A DNA stretch of 34,348 nucleotides from Spirochaetaceae bacterium (GTDB lineage: Bacteria; Spirochaetota; Spirochaetia; Treponematales; Treponemataceae), in assembly GCA_017622135.1 (NCBI GenBank), contig JAGARR010000047.1:1-34348 (forward strand), read 5' to 3'. Positions 1 through 8,039 of the stretch are shown piece after piece. Position 1 is the first letter of the stretch, and every line of letters starts with the position of its first letter. The translations under genes and the position numbers were made by a program. The notes below the pieces were generated by a model. That model had not been told where the DNA came from and searched no databases. It saw only the letters and a program-made list of their open reading frames with translations.

Positions 1-140
1 CAGAAAAGCTCAAGCTGGGGCTGGAGGACAAGGATCCGGCCTTCGTCCAGTCCCAGATAGAGGCCATGCTCTCCCTGCTGGAGGAAAAGCCCGACATCCA
101 GCAGGAAATTGACGACAGCAAGCTGAAGTCCGCCAACTGA
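1..140 (+). CDS. 3' end of an unknown protein (partial)
   Basis: An open frame runs in from the left edge and stops at TGA 138-140. It gives about 45 residues ending EEKPDIQQEIDDSKLKSAN. The tail is charged and probably helical, with Leu/Ile spaced as in a short coiled coil, and has no recognisable domain. The frame avoids stops throughout and ends only about 20 nt before the convergent acyl-CoA ligase stop, which fits a real tail-to-tail gene end. The bulk of the gene is outside the window, so no function can be given. Confidence 0.5.
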   Translation, partial: EKLKLGLEDKDPAFVQSQIEAMLSLLEEKPDIQQEIDDSKLKSAN

Positions 141-160
141 GCTGCCCGCAGTTCCTTCCC

Positions 161-1876
161 TCACTTCCCGCCGTGGGCGGGCCGCAGGTGGTACAGGTAG
201 CGCTTGATTTTCTGGCTGGCGGTCTTCTCAAAGTCCTCCACGGGGCGGACGGAGCCGATGCGGGCATTTTTGTTCACCCGGCGGTTCACGAAGTACTGGA
301 TTTCTGACAGCAGCTCCTCCCGCCGGTACAGAAAGTCTTCCTTCACGTCCTGCACGGCCTGACCAAGCTTACTTCCCACTGCCGTGGCAGTGTTAGCGAC
401 GGCATTCTCCACCAGCTTCACCAGGGCCACCAGTCCCCCCTTCTCTCCCTCCACCACCAGCGATTCCGCCACCAGCGGGTGCTGGTTCAGGACAAACTCG
501 ATGTCCTCCGGGTAGATGTTTTCTCCCGACGGCCCCAAAATCATGTTCTTGGAGCGGCCCTTGAGGGAAAGCCAGAGGCGGCCACGGCGGTTTTCCAGAA
601 TGCCCAGGTCGCCGGTCTTAAACCAGCCCGGCCCGCAGGAATCTCGGCTGGTGGTAAAGGCCGCTTCTGTCAGCTTGTAGTCCCGGTAGTAGCCCTTCAT
701 CACATTGGGGCCCCGGGCAACCACCTCCCCCACCCCACTCTGCGGATCGGGGTGGAGAATCCGCAGCTCCACCCCCTCCAGCACCGGACCCACCGTTCTG
801 GGAACCGTGTTGCGGAGGCCGCTTCCTGCCAGCAGGGGCGATGTCTCCGTCAGTCCGTAGCCGATGGCATAGGGAAACTTGGCCCGCTTGAGGAAAAGCT
901 CCACGTCGGGATCCAGCCGGGCACCACCAATGCCAAAGAAGCGAATCCTTCCTCCCATGGCTCTCCGCAGCTGTCCGCCGGCAATCCTGTCCATCAGTCT
1001 TCCGGCAATCGGAAGCCCGTGGAGCCAGCGACGGAATCTGGAACCGGTGAGACCAGGGAAAATCTTATTCTTGTAGATTTTTTCCATCACCATGGGGACG
1101 CTGAGCACAATGGTGGGCCGCACCTTCTGGAAGGCGGGCAAGAGGCTGGACACCGTGGGCGGCCGCTCCAGATAATAGATGCAGCTGCCGTTGAGAATCT
1201 GCAAGACAAAGCCGATGGTAAACTCGTAGACATGAGACAGGGGAAGAAAAGACAGGCAGCGGTCGTACTTGTTCACCCGATGAACCGTCTGGCACTGGAG
1301 GGCCGTCCATACCAGGTTCCTGTGGCTCAGCTCCACACCCTTGGGCTGTCCTGTGGTACCGGAAGTGTAGATGATGGAGGCAGTGTCATCCTCCTCCACC
1401 GTCACCGCCTTGGGCAAAAATCCTCGGCTCATGTTGGCATTCCGGCCCCGCACGGCCGTGAAGTCCTCCATCACGATGATGACCGGCAGCAGGTCCTCCC
1501 CAAGGTCCTGCACCTTCGGATAGAGGGAGCGGGACACCACCAGCATATCCACGCTGGCATGACCCAGGATGTTCCGCAGCTCCTCGGTGGTAAAATCCGG
1601 CAGCAAGGGCACAGCGATTCCGCCACGGCAGACGGTGGCCAGGTACACCGCCCCCCACTGGCTCATTCCCGGCCCAAGGATAGCCACCTTCTTCCTGGGG
1701 GCAAAGCCGTTGGCCGTCATCACCCTGGCCACCCGGTCCATCATCTGCTGGAACTGACCGTAGGTAATGGGTTCTCCATGCACCAAGGACAGGGCCGGCC
1801 GCTGGGAAAATTTTTCCAGGCTGTGCCTCAGCATGGCAGGAAAGGTACAGCGGCCCAAATCTTGCAGTGTTACCAT
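161..1876 (-). CDS. fadD: Long-chain acyl-CoA ligase (AMP-binding superfamily)
   Basis: This predicted 571-residue enzyme activates fatty or aromatic acids to acyl-CoA via an acyl-adenylate, probably at the membrane. The P-loop-like AMP-binding signature YTSGTTGQPKG is at residues 170-180. It is followed by GYGLTETSP, the GWFKTGDLG segment (Asp contacting the ribose) and the C-terminal hinge GRSKNMILGPSGENIYPEDIE, as in long-chain acyl-CoA synthetases. The chosen ATG (1874-1876) has GGGGAGG six bases upstream. A GTG 15 bases further upstream is in frame but overlaps that Shine-Dalgarno, so it is unlikely to be the start. The gene is monocistronic, convergent with the gene at the left edge and divergent from the XRE regulator across 203 bp. 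Substrate chain length cannot be read from sequence; the symbol is by family. Confidence 0.9.
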   Translation of the reverse strand: MVTLQDLGRCTFPAMLRHSLEKFSQRPALSLVHGEPITYGQFQQMMDRVARVMTANGFAPRKKVAILGPGMSQWGAVYLATVCRGGIAVPLLPDFTTEELRNILGHASVDMLVVSRSLYPKVQDLGEDLLPVIIVMEDFTAVRGRNANMSRGFLPKAVTVEEDDTASIIYTSGTTGQPKGVELSHRNLVWTALQCQTVHRVNKYDRCLSFLPLSHVYEFTIGFVLQILNGSCIYYLERPPTVSSLLPAFQKVRPTIVLSVPMVMEKIYKNKIFPGLTGSRFRRWLHGLPIAGRLMDRIAGGQLRRAMGGRIRFFGIGGARLDPDVELFLKRAKFPYAIGYGLTETSPLLAGSGLRNTVPRTVGPVLEGVELRILHPDPQSGVGEVVARGPNVMKGYYRDYKLTEAAFTTSRDSCGPGWFKTGDLGILENRRGRLWLSLKGRSKNMILGPSGENIYPEDIEFVLNQHPLVAESLVVEGEKGGLVALVKLVENAVANTATAVGSKLGQAVQDVKEDFLYRREELLSEIQYFVNRRVNKNARIGSVRPVEDFEKTASQKIKRYLYHLRPAHGGK

Positions 1877-2079
1877 AAAAAGCCTCCCCACTAAAGGATA
1901 GCGGGGGAACAGAGGATTTTCATCAGGCCAGCCCAGCCTACAGAAGCAATTTTGACGGATTTAAGGCCGTTAGCCTCCCGAATCCGACGGCAATCCCGCC
2001 AGCCCCACCGCCTGTATCATTCTGCCCTACGGATTGTTATCCATGTATCATCCCATTAGATTTGCAAGGAGAGCACTCC

Positions 2080-3123
2080 ATGGACTACTATCAGATTGGT
2101 CCGATTCTGAAGGAATTCCGCATCCGCCATCGCATCTCCCAGGAAGAGCTGTGCTTCGGACTCTGCGCCACCTCCACCCTGTCCCGCATAGAGAACGGAC
2201 GGGTCCTGCCCTCCCGTGGACTGTGCGAAGCCCTCTTCCGCCGTATGGGAATACAGCCGCCCACAGGACAGATTCCCATGGACAAGGACGAATTCCGCCG
2301 CTACCAGCTGGAAATGCAAATCATCAATGAATATGTGAATGGCAACTACGATTTTTCCCTCCTTCTGAACACCTACAACCAGTTGCGGCAACCGGAGGAT
2401 ATATTCAGCCAGCAGTTCCACGGCTTCTTCCATGTCATGTACCAAAAGGAGCACAACCGGGTGCATCCCTGCTTTGTCCATGACCATCTGGTACACATCC
2501 TGCGGCTGACGCTCAAAGACTTTCATCCAGCCTGCGACTTGACCTGCCGCTACCTGTCCAGCATGGAGCTGCTGATACTCGGTGGAATTGCCGCAAACCT
2601 CCATGACCTAGGTCGCTCCGCCGCCGCCTACCGCCTGATGGAATTCCTAAAAAGCTACTATGAGACCAAGATTCCAGACCAGCAGGTGAAGTCTCGCAAC
2701 TACACGACCGTGCTACTGCACCTTTCCTGCTGGAGCCTGGAGGAGGGACGGTGGCGGGATGCCCTGGAGCTGGCGGACGGAGGCATACGATTCTGCGTAG
2801 GACAGAACTCCCTCTATCTGCTGCCGCAGCTGCTGTACAACAAGGGACTCTGTCTGGCACAGCTTGGAGAGGAAGAGAACGGCAGAAAGCATCTCCACAA
2901 TGCAGCCTCCCTGCTGGACTACATGGGAAGGCATGAGGAGGCCGCCCAGATGATACGGAGTGCCAGAAGCCAGCTTGGACTGGATTTTCCGAAGAGCTCC
3001 GGCCAGGCCCCCAGTGGCTTTGTCCAGCTGACAGAGGACGAGCTTGGCGAGGTGGGCGGCGGCTTTGCTCATGGGGACTTTCTTGCATCTGGCGCTCCCC
3101 TTCCTGTGGCCGCCTCCAGCTGA
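2080..3123 (+). CDS. XRE-family regulator with helical C-terminal region and Gly-Gly-like tail
   Basis: This 347-residue protein begins with an XRE/Cro helix-turn-helix (residues about 5-60: ILKEFRIRHRISQEEL...STLSRIENGR). A long all-helical region follows, with alternating small and aromatic residues (LLHLSCWSLEEGRWRDALELADGG, YNKGLCLAQLGEEENGRKHL) that look like TPR units. This is the layout of Rgg/RNPP-type regulators that sense peptides. The ATG at 2080 has AAGGAG 8 bases upstream; a TTG 18 bases earlier is disfavoured because it precedes that site. The last 36 residues carry LTEDELGEVGGG, which resembles a double-glycine leader of secreted peptides, followed by an Ala/Pro/Ser-rich end. 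A GC hairpin with a T8 run follows the stop. The downstream lipoprotein with aspartyl-protease motifs may be a partner, but nothing proves this. Confidence 0.8.
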   Translation: MDYYQIGPILKEFRIRHRISQEELCFGLCATSTLSRIENGRVLPSRGLCEALFRRMGIQPPTGQIPMDKDEFRRYQLEMQIINEYVNGNYDFSLLLNTYNQLRQPEDIFSQQFHGFFHVMYQKEHNRVHPCFVHDHLVHILRLTLKDFHPACDLTCRYLSSMELLILGGIAANLHDLGRSAAAYRLMEFLKSYYETKIPDQQVKSRNYTTVLLHLSCWSLEEGRWRDALELADGGIRFCVGQNSLYLLPQLLYNKGLCLAQLGEEENGRKHLHNAASLLDYMGRHEEAAQMIRSARSQLGLDFPKSSGQAPSGFVQLTEDELGEVGGGFAHGDFLASGAPLPVAASS

Positions 3124-3129
3124 CACCAA

Positions 3130-3169
3130 GGAGGCCGGTGGATTCCACCCTCCCCTCCAAATTTTTTTT
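3130..3169 (+). terminator. Intrinsic terminator after the XRE regulator
   Basis: Nested inverted repeat: outer GGAGG (3130-3134) with CCTCC (3154-3158), inner GGTGG (3137-3141) with CCACC (3145-3149), then AAA and eight T. It lies 7 nt after the stop codon, so the regulator and the protease-like gene are probably separate transcripts. Confidence 0.75.
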
Positions 3170-3287
3170 GAAAAATTTTGCCATTCCCTGCAAATTTGCA
3201 CAAACTGCTATGGTGTTTCCTACCCGCCTGCCCCATACTGAAACCATGCCCCGTTTTTTGGGACAAAAAAACTTAGAGGAACAAATA

Positions 3288-4295
3288 ATGAAACCATTCT
3301 TTACAACAAAGCCTCATTCCCTTCTGATTCTCTCCCTCCTTCTACTGGTTCTGATGGTCGCCTGCTCCTCCAACAAGGCTGTCCCGGTGGAGCAGGCAAA
3401 CCCCGCCGCCTACCCGGAAGCCCGTGCAATCATTCCCATCGCCTACTACGACGGGGGCTACATCCCGGTGTTCCAGGTACAGGACACGGAAAACGGAAGG
3501 ACATTGCACCTGGGCTTTGACAGTGGCTTTTCCTACAACGCCATGTACAGCTCCATGGTGGACGAGGAATTCAAGGCGGAGTCCCAGTCCCTTGTGGAGG
3601 AGCATATCCGCAGCCAGCACCCGGAGCTTTCCCCAAAGAAGGTGGAACGGCTTGCCCGGCAGATGATTGAGGCAGGCTACATAGGTGCCAATGTGTCCGG
3701 CTTGCAGGTGGACAGCATGGACTTTGCCACCCAGGAATTCCGCTACGAGCCGGTAACGTCCTCCAAGGACCAAACCATAGACGGCATGGTGGGGCTGGAA
3801 TTCTTCGGTGAATGCCGCACCGTCACCATCGACTACGCAAACCATCTGATTGTGCTGGACGCACCGCCCATCCAGGGCGAGAGCCTGCCCCTGTCCCGCA
3901 GCGAATTCCACACCCTCTACACCATCCCCATCACCATAGACGGAGTGCCCCAGACCGCCATCGTGGACACGGGAGCGGAGTGGTTCATGAAGGCAGGCAA
4001 GAAGGCCCTGTCCATGAGCGAGGAGGAGAAGTGGGATTTTGTTCTGAACGGCAGGAACGTCGTCAAGTGGACGATGGGCTGGAAGACCGTGGAGCTGGGC
4101 TACGGCAGCACCACGGAGAAGGTTCGCTCCATTGCCGCCACCAATATGTTCGCGCGAGCCTCGGCCATGGCCACACGGGTGGCCACTGTCTACAACCTCT
4201 TCGGTTGGTCGGTGATGAAGGAGCGGGCAGTCCAGTTCGACTTTGAGAACAGCAGCCTCATTCTGGGCCAGCGGCGGGGAGGGAACGGGCAGTGA
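3288..4295 (+). CDS. Lipoprotein with two retropepsin-like aspartyl-protease motifs
   Basis: This 335-residue predicted lipoprotein has a signal peptide with a Leu-rich core and lipobox LMVAC (Cys26). Two aspartyl-protease-type active-site triads are visible: GFDSG at residues 77-80 and IVDTGA at 225-230. The first lobe ends with DGMVGLEFFGECRTVTIDY, the conserved flap/strand context of retropepsin-like (clan AA) domains. Two lobes in one chain would allow an internal pseudo-dimer, as in pepsins. The start at 3288 has AGAGGA 7 bases upstream. An upstream in-frame extension to 3138 would run through the preceding terminator and is rejected. The gene probably encodes a periplasmic or surface-facing protease; its substrate is unknown. 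It ends tail-to-tail against the methyltransferase remnant. Confidence 0.75.
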   Translation: MKPFFTTKPHSLLILSLLLLVLMVACSSNKAVPVEQANPAAYPEARAIIPIAYYDGGYIPVFQVQDTENGRTLHLGFDSGFSYNAMYSSMVDEEFKAESQSLVEEHIRSQHPELSPKKVERLARQMIEAGYIGANVSGLQVDSMDFATQEFRYEPVTSSKDQTIDGMVGLEFFGECRTVTIDYANHLIVLDAPPIQGESLPLSRSEFHTLYTIPITIDGVPQTAIVDTGAEWFMKAGKKALSMSEEEKWDFVLNGRNVVKWTMGWKTVELGYGSTTEKVRSIAATNMFARASAMATRVATVYNLFGWSVMKERAVQFDFENSSLILGQRRGGNGQ

Positions 4296-4774
4296 GCTAT
4301 TCCATTGAGCCGGCCTACACCATGGTCATGGAGCTGCCCCGTCAGCTGGTTCTCCCCAGACCTGAACAGCTCCACAACATCGAACATGTCCACGCCACCG
4401 TCGCCCGTCTTGTCGTACACCACCGTCACCACGGCCTTGTAGGGACGCTTGGCACTGTCATCCGCAGGGGCATCCTCCTCAAAGGAAAGCTCCATCTGGC
4501 CGTTGGTGTCCGCACGGCACCGCAGCTGGCTTCCCATGATGGGGCAGGAAAAATAACAGGTGGCGACAAGCTTTTTTAGACCAAGCCGGTTGAAATTCAG
4601 CACAAAGTACTTGAAGAAATTGCTCTCAAAGGGATCGTCGCAATTGCACAGAACCGTCTTGCCCTTGAAGTGGCTGCGGTAGTGGCGCATCTCCTTTTCG
4701 ATGTCGGTAAGCTGGGTGTAGAACTCGTCCTTCTTTGCCGACTTTGCCGCACCCAGGCCATTGTTGCGAGCCAT
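4190..4774 (-). pseudogene. Truncated EcoRI-type adenine-specific DNA methyltransferase
   Basis: Residues 1 to about 143 read like the N-terminal half of the EcoRI-family N6-adenine methyltransferase: DEFYTQLTDIEKEM, FKGKTVLCNCDDP, SNFFKYFVLNFNRLGLKKLVATCY, then TGDGGVDMFDVVELFRSGEN. The family normally continues with the catalytic NPPF motif and reaches well over 300 residues. Here the homologous stretch ends at about position 4340, and the frame then runs 100 nt antisense into the lipoprotein gene and stops at 4190. The catalytic motif is therefore absent. The ATG (4772-4774) lies 7 nt after the purA stop with only a weak TAGGG as ribosome site, so any translation would be coupled to purA. 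No restriction enzyme is nearby. Best read as a 3'-deleted remnant. Confidence 0.8.
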
Positions 4775-4781
4775 ACAAGCC

Positions 4782-6008
4782 CTACTTTTCCCAGGGATTC
4801 CGCCGGATGAAGGTTTCGTTGCGCTCGTAGCCCACGGAGATGATGTCCACCGGAGTTGCAGTATATTCTTCTATAAATTCCACGTAGGTGCGGGCAGCAG
4901 GGTGCAGCTCGGCGTAGGACTTGCAGCTTTTGAGGGGTGTCTTCCAGCCGGCAAACTTCTTCAGCACCGGCCTTGCCCGGTTCAGCTGGGGGATGGAGGC
5001 GGGGAAGTCCGTCACCTCCGTGCCGTCGATTTCGTATGCCACGCAGGCCTCTATCTCCTCCAGGGTGTCGTAGATGTCCAGGTGGGTCAGCACCAGTCCG
5101 TCGATGGAGTTGGTGTGGCAGGCGTGGCGGAGAGCCACCAGATCCAGGTAGCCGCAGCGACGGGGCCGCCCGGTGGTGACACCGTACTCACGGCCGGTTT
5201 CCCGCACAAAGCGGTACAGCTCGCTCTGGCTCTCCTCGTCAAACTCCGTGGGCATGGGGCCGTTGCCCACACGGGTGGAATAGGCCTTGAACACGCCCAG
5301 CACCCTGTCGATGGCACGTGGCCCAATGCCAGAGCCAATGGCAGCACCAGCGGAGCAGGACATGCCGGAGGAGACGTAGGGATAGGTGCCGGAATCCAAG
5401 TCCAGCAGGGCTCCCTGGGCACCCTCCATCAGCACCCGCTGCCCCTTCAGCTCCTGCATCTTGGCGGTGAGGTTCACCCGCATGGAAATGAGGCGCTCCA
5501 TAAAGGGAGCCAGAAAGTCCAAGTCCTCCTGCTCCAGCTCCTCCAGCTTTTCCTGCCAGTCCAAGTCAGCAAGGCGGATTCCGTCACGGTCGCTCTTCAT
5601 GGAATAGGTGATGCCGATGCCACGGCCAGTGGTGCCGATGGGCTTTTTCCGCAGGGCGTCACGCTGCTTGTCCAGCTCCCGGTAGCGGGGCAGCACGATG
5701 TGGGCACGGTCGGAGATGAAGACACGTCCCTCCCAGTCCACGCCCCGCTCCTTCAGCATGGCCAGCTCATTGAACAGGGCATCGGGATCGATGACCATGC
5801 CGGAGCCCAGGTACACCACCTTCCCCGGATACAGGATGCCGGAGGGAACCAGGTGCAGGGCATACTGCTGGTCTCCAATGACAATGGTGTGGCCTGCATT
5901 GGCCCCGCCGGAATACCGCACGATGGCGGCGGCATCATCAGCCAAAAAGTCCACAATCTTACCCTTGCCCTCATCGCCCCACTGGGCACCAATCACAACC
6001 ACATTCAT
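4782..6008 (-). CDS. purA: Adenylosuccinate synthase
   Basis: This 408-residue cytoplasmic enzyme joins IMP and aspartate using GTP, the first committed step to AMP. Diagnostic motifs are the N-terminal GAQWGDEGKGK phosphate loop, SGGANAGHT, the IMP-binding GTTGRGIG and TGRPRRCGYLD. The start MNVVVIGAQWGDEGKG at 6008 has GGAGG eight bases upstream and matches the family N-terminus. A 35-residue in-frame extension to 6113 runs through the predicted promoter and the oppA terminator and is rejected. The protein is slightly short against the roughly 430 residues of model bacteria, but all core motifs are present. The methyltransferase remnant follows after 7 nt and could be cotranscribed. Confidence 0.96.
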   Translation of the reverse strand: MNVVVIGAQWGDEGKGKIVDFLADDAAAIVRYSGGANAGHTIVIGDQQYALHLVPSGILYPGKVVYLGSGMVIDPDALFNELAMLKERGVDWEGRVFISDRAHIVLPRYRELDKQRDALRKKPIGTTGRGIGITYSMKSDRDGIRLADLDWQEKLEELEQEDLDFLAPFMERLISMRVNLTAKMQELKGQRVLMEGAQGALLDLDSGTYPYVSSGMSCSAGAAIGSGIGPRAIDRVLGVFKAYSTRVGNGPMPTEFDEESQSELYRFVRETGREYGVTTGRPRRCGYLDLVALRHACHTNSIDGLVLTHLDIYDTLEEIEACVAYEIDGTEVTDFPASIPQLNRARPVLKKFAGWKTPLKSCKSYAELHPAARTYVEFIEEYTATPVDIISVGYERNETFIRRNPWEK

Positions 6009-6060
6009 ACAATCATCCTCCATCTGGGAAAGCGGCCGTACCGCCATGTCTCTCGATGGA

Positions 6061-6089
6061 AGTATATCATAAAGGAGCGGTATAGGCAA
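6061..6089 (-). promoter_or_regulatory. Sigma70-type promoter of purA
   Basis: On the minus strand TTGCCT (6084-6089), 17 bp spacer, TATACT (6061-6066). The start codon is about 50 nt downstream. The promoter abuts the oppA terminator, so purA is transcribed separately. Confidence 0.6.
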
Positions 6090-6095
6090 AGGCTG

Positions 6096-6122
6096 AAAAA
6101 AAAGCCCCAGCAAAACCGGGGC
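6096..6122 (-). terminator. Intrinsic terminator of the peptide-binding protein gene
   Basis: On the minus strand GCCCC (6118-6122), a 9-nt loop, GGGGC (6104-6108), then eight T (6096-6103). It lies about 20 nt after the stop codon. Confidence 0.8.
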
Positions 6123-6141
6123 GTAGTCTCATGTCAGCAGC

Positions 6142-7851
6142 TTAGTTCTGGGAAGCGTAGCTGAACACAAAGTATCCCAGCGGGGTGTAGAATGCACCAT
6201 CAACATCCTGCATCAAGTACTTCTGTGTGTAGAAGTAGATAGGACCAAGAGCCCAGTCACGGCCCATGATGATGTCCTCGGCCTTGTGCATGGCAGCCAT
6301 GCGAACAGCAGGATCAGCAGAAGCCTTTGCCTCGGCGATGGCAGCATCGTACTCAGCATCGGAGTACTGAGCGTCGTTGTTTCCACCACCAGTGAGCCAC
6401 ATATCCAGGAAGGAGATGGGATCGTTGTAGTCGGCAATCCAGCCATTGCGGGCAATCTGGTACTCGCCGTTCTTGCGGTTCTCCAGGAAGGCGTTCCACT
6501 CCTGGTTCTGGAGCTGCACGGTAACTCCCAGCTCCTTCTGCCACATCTGCTGCAGGGCCTCGCCGATAGCCTTGTGGGCGTCGGAGGTGTTGTACAGGTA
6601 GGTGACAACAGGGAAGCCCTCGCCGTTGGGATAGCCGGCATCAGCCAGCAGCTGCTTTGCCTCGGCCACGTTCTTTGCGTAAATCTCATCGGTGGTGGGA
6701 ATCTCCCAGTAGTTGCCACCAGTGGTGCGGAAGTCAGCTCCAGAGGGATCTGCATCGTAGATACCAGCGGGCACGAAGCCAGCGGCAGGAACCTCACCGC
6801 TCTGGGTGATCTGCTCTACGATATAAGGACTGTCGATGGCCAGGGTGAAGGCCTTGCGCACACGCCAGTCGTCAAAGGGAGCCTTCTGGGTCTGGTACAC
6901 CACATAGTAGGTTCCGATGTAGTCAACAATGTCAAGCTCACCGGAGGCCAAAAGACCTGCCACCTCGTCTACCGGCATATCATTGATGAACTGGAGGTCG
7001 CCGGAACGGTAGCCAGCCAGCATGGCGTTCTGGTCGGCCAGCAGGCGGAAGGTGATGCTGTCGGGTCCCAGGTTGGCAACATCGTAGTGGTGCTCATTGG
7101 GAACCATCTTGATGTAGGAGTCATGAACCCACTCAGCAAGCTTGTAGGGACCGTTGGAGATGTAGCTGGCGGAGTTGTTGGCGGTGGTCCAGGTGTCGGG
7201 ATTGGCCTCCACAATGTCCTTGCGAACGGGGAAGGTGGCGGGGAAGGCACAGACCTCCAGGAAGTAGGGGCAGTCATAGGTGATGGTCACCTGGAAGGTG
7301 CTGGCATCGGGGGCGGAAACAGCCAGGGTGGAGGGATCAGCAGCACCGCTGTTCACCTCGGCATAACCCTTCACCATGTCAATCATATAGCAGTAGTCAG
7401 CTGCGGTGGCGGGGCTTGCCAAACGCTGCCAGGTGAACACGAAGTCATCAGCGGTCACGGCCTTGCCGTCAGACCACTTGGCATCGGGACGAAGCTTGAA
7501 GGTGTAGGTGACAGTTCCATCAGCATTCACCACCTTCTCGTAGGAAGAAGCCTGGCCATTCACCAGCTTGGCGTAGTTCATGTTGCCCTTGTCTGTGGCT
7601 GGATTTCCACCGTCAGCCCACTTCATCAGTCCCTCGAAGAAGTGCTGGAGCATCACCGCACCGTCAACAGCGGAGTTCAGGGCCGGGTCAATGGTCTGTG
7701 GCTCGGAAGCAAAGCATACGGACAGGTCAAATGTGTCACTTGCAGCAGCAACAGGTGCGGCAGTCTCCTGCTTACTGCATCCAAAGAAGGTCATGCTGAG
7801 AAGCACAACCAGTCCCATGGACAGGGAAACAACGTTCTTGAGATTTCTCAT
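6142..7851 (-). CDS. oppA: Oligopeptide ABC transporter substrate-binding lipoprotein
   Basis: This 569-residue extracytoplasmic solute-binding protein is of family 5 (OppA/DppA type). The signal peptide MRNLKNVVSLSMGLVVLLSM leads to the lipobox MTFFGC (Cys25). Family landmarks follow: FASEPQTIDPALNS, TYTFKLRPDAKWSDGKAVTADDFVFTWQRL, a long peptide-binding body, and the terminal section around ARNGWIADYNDPISFLDMWLTGGGNND. The ATG at 7849-7851 has GAGAGGA close upstream. No permease or ATPase genes of the transporter are nearby, so it is an orphan binding protein here that must use a transporter encoded elsewhere. It has its own good promoter and terminator and is probably strongly expressed. 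Confidence 0.93.
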   Translation of the reverse strand: MRNLKNVVSLSMGLVVLLSMTFFGCSKQETAAPVAAASDTFDLSVCFASEPQTIDPALNSAVDGAVMLQHFFEGLMKWADGGNPATDKGNMNYAKLVNGQASSYEKVVNADGTVTYTFKLRPDAKWSDGKAVTADDFVFTWQRLASPATAADYCYMIDMVKGYAEVNSGAADPSTLAVSAPDASTFQVTITYDCPYFLEVCAFPATFPVRKDIVEANPDTWTTANNSASYISNGPYKLAEWVHDSYIKMVPNEHHYDVANLGPDSITFRLLADQNAMLAGYRSGDLQFINDMPVDEVAGLLASGELDIVDYIGTYYVVYQTQKAPFDDWRVRKAFTLAIDSPYIVEQITQSGEVPAAGFVPAGIYDADPSGADFRTTGGNYWEIPTTDEIYAKNVAEAKQLLADAGYPNGEGFPVVTYLYNTSDAHKAIGEALQQMWQKELGVTVQLQNQEWNAFLENRKNGEYQIARNGWIADYNDPISFLDMWLTGGGNNDAQYSDAEYDAAIAEAKASADPAVRMAAMHKAEDIIMGRDWALGPIYFYTQKYLMQDVDGAFYTPLGYFVFSYASQN

Positions 7852-7928
7852 GAAATTCCTCTCGATAATTTTTTAGATGTCCTCATCCTGGATGAAACCA
7901 TCTGATGAAGACATCTTGCTTAGGAGAA

Positions 7929-7957
7929 AATATATCATAGCTGTCATTTGCTGTAAA
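7929..7957 (-). promoter_or_regulatory. Sigma70-type promoter of oppA
   Basis: On the minus strand TTTACA (7952-7957), exactly 17 bp, TATATT (7929-7934), giving a leader of about 70 nt to the ATG at 7851. It sits in the 188-bp divergent region shared with mscS, for which I see no equally clear promoter. Confidence 0.6.
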
Positions 7958-8039
7958 GATATGCGAATTTTTTACCGATAATTTTAAGTTGATATGTATC
8001 GGTTATACCACACCGTTTAACAACTAAAGGAGTTTTTAT

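Noticed and set aside
479..1894. 471-codon plus-strand frame opposite the acyl-CoA ligase
   Set aside because: Antisense shadow of a conserved enzyme; the translation looks like a His/Gly-rich by-product of GC-rich coding.
3138..3287. N-terminal extension of the lipoprotein with aspartyl-protease motifs
   Set aside because: It would translate the terminator of the preceding gene and place the signal peptide 50 residues inside; the ATG at 3288 has a ribosome site and a proper lipobox distance.
4761..6164. 467-codon plus-strand open frame opposite purA
   Set aside because: Antisense shadow; purA on the minus strand has all family motifs, a promoter and a ribosome site.
6286..7905. 539-codon plus-strand open frame opposite oppA
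   Set aside because: Antisense shadow of a clear OppA-type gene. Its translation is low-complexity Val/Gly-rich with no domain, no Shine-Dalgarno and no promoter.
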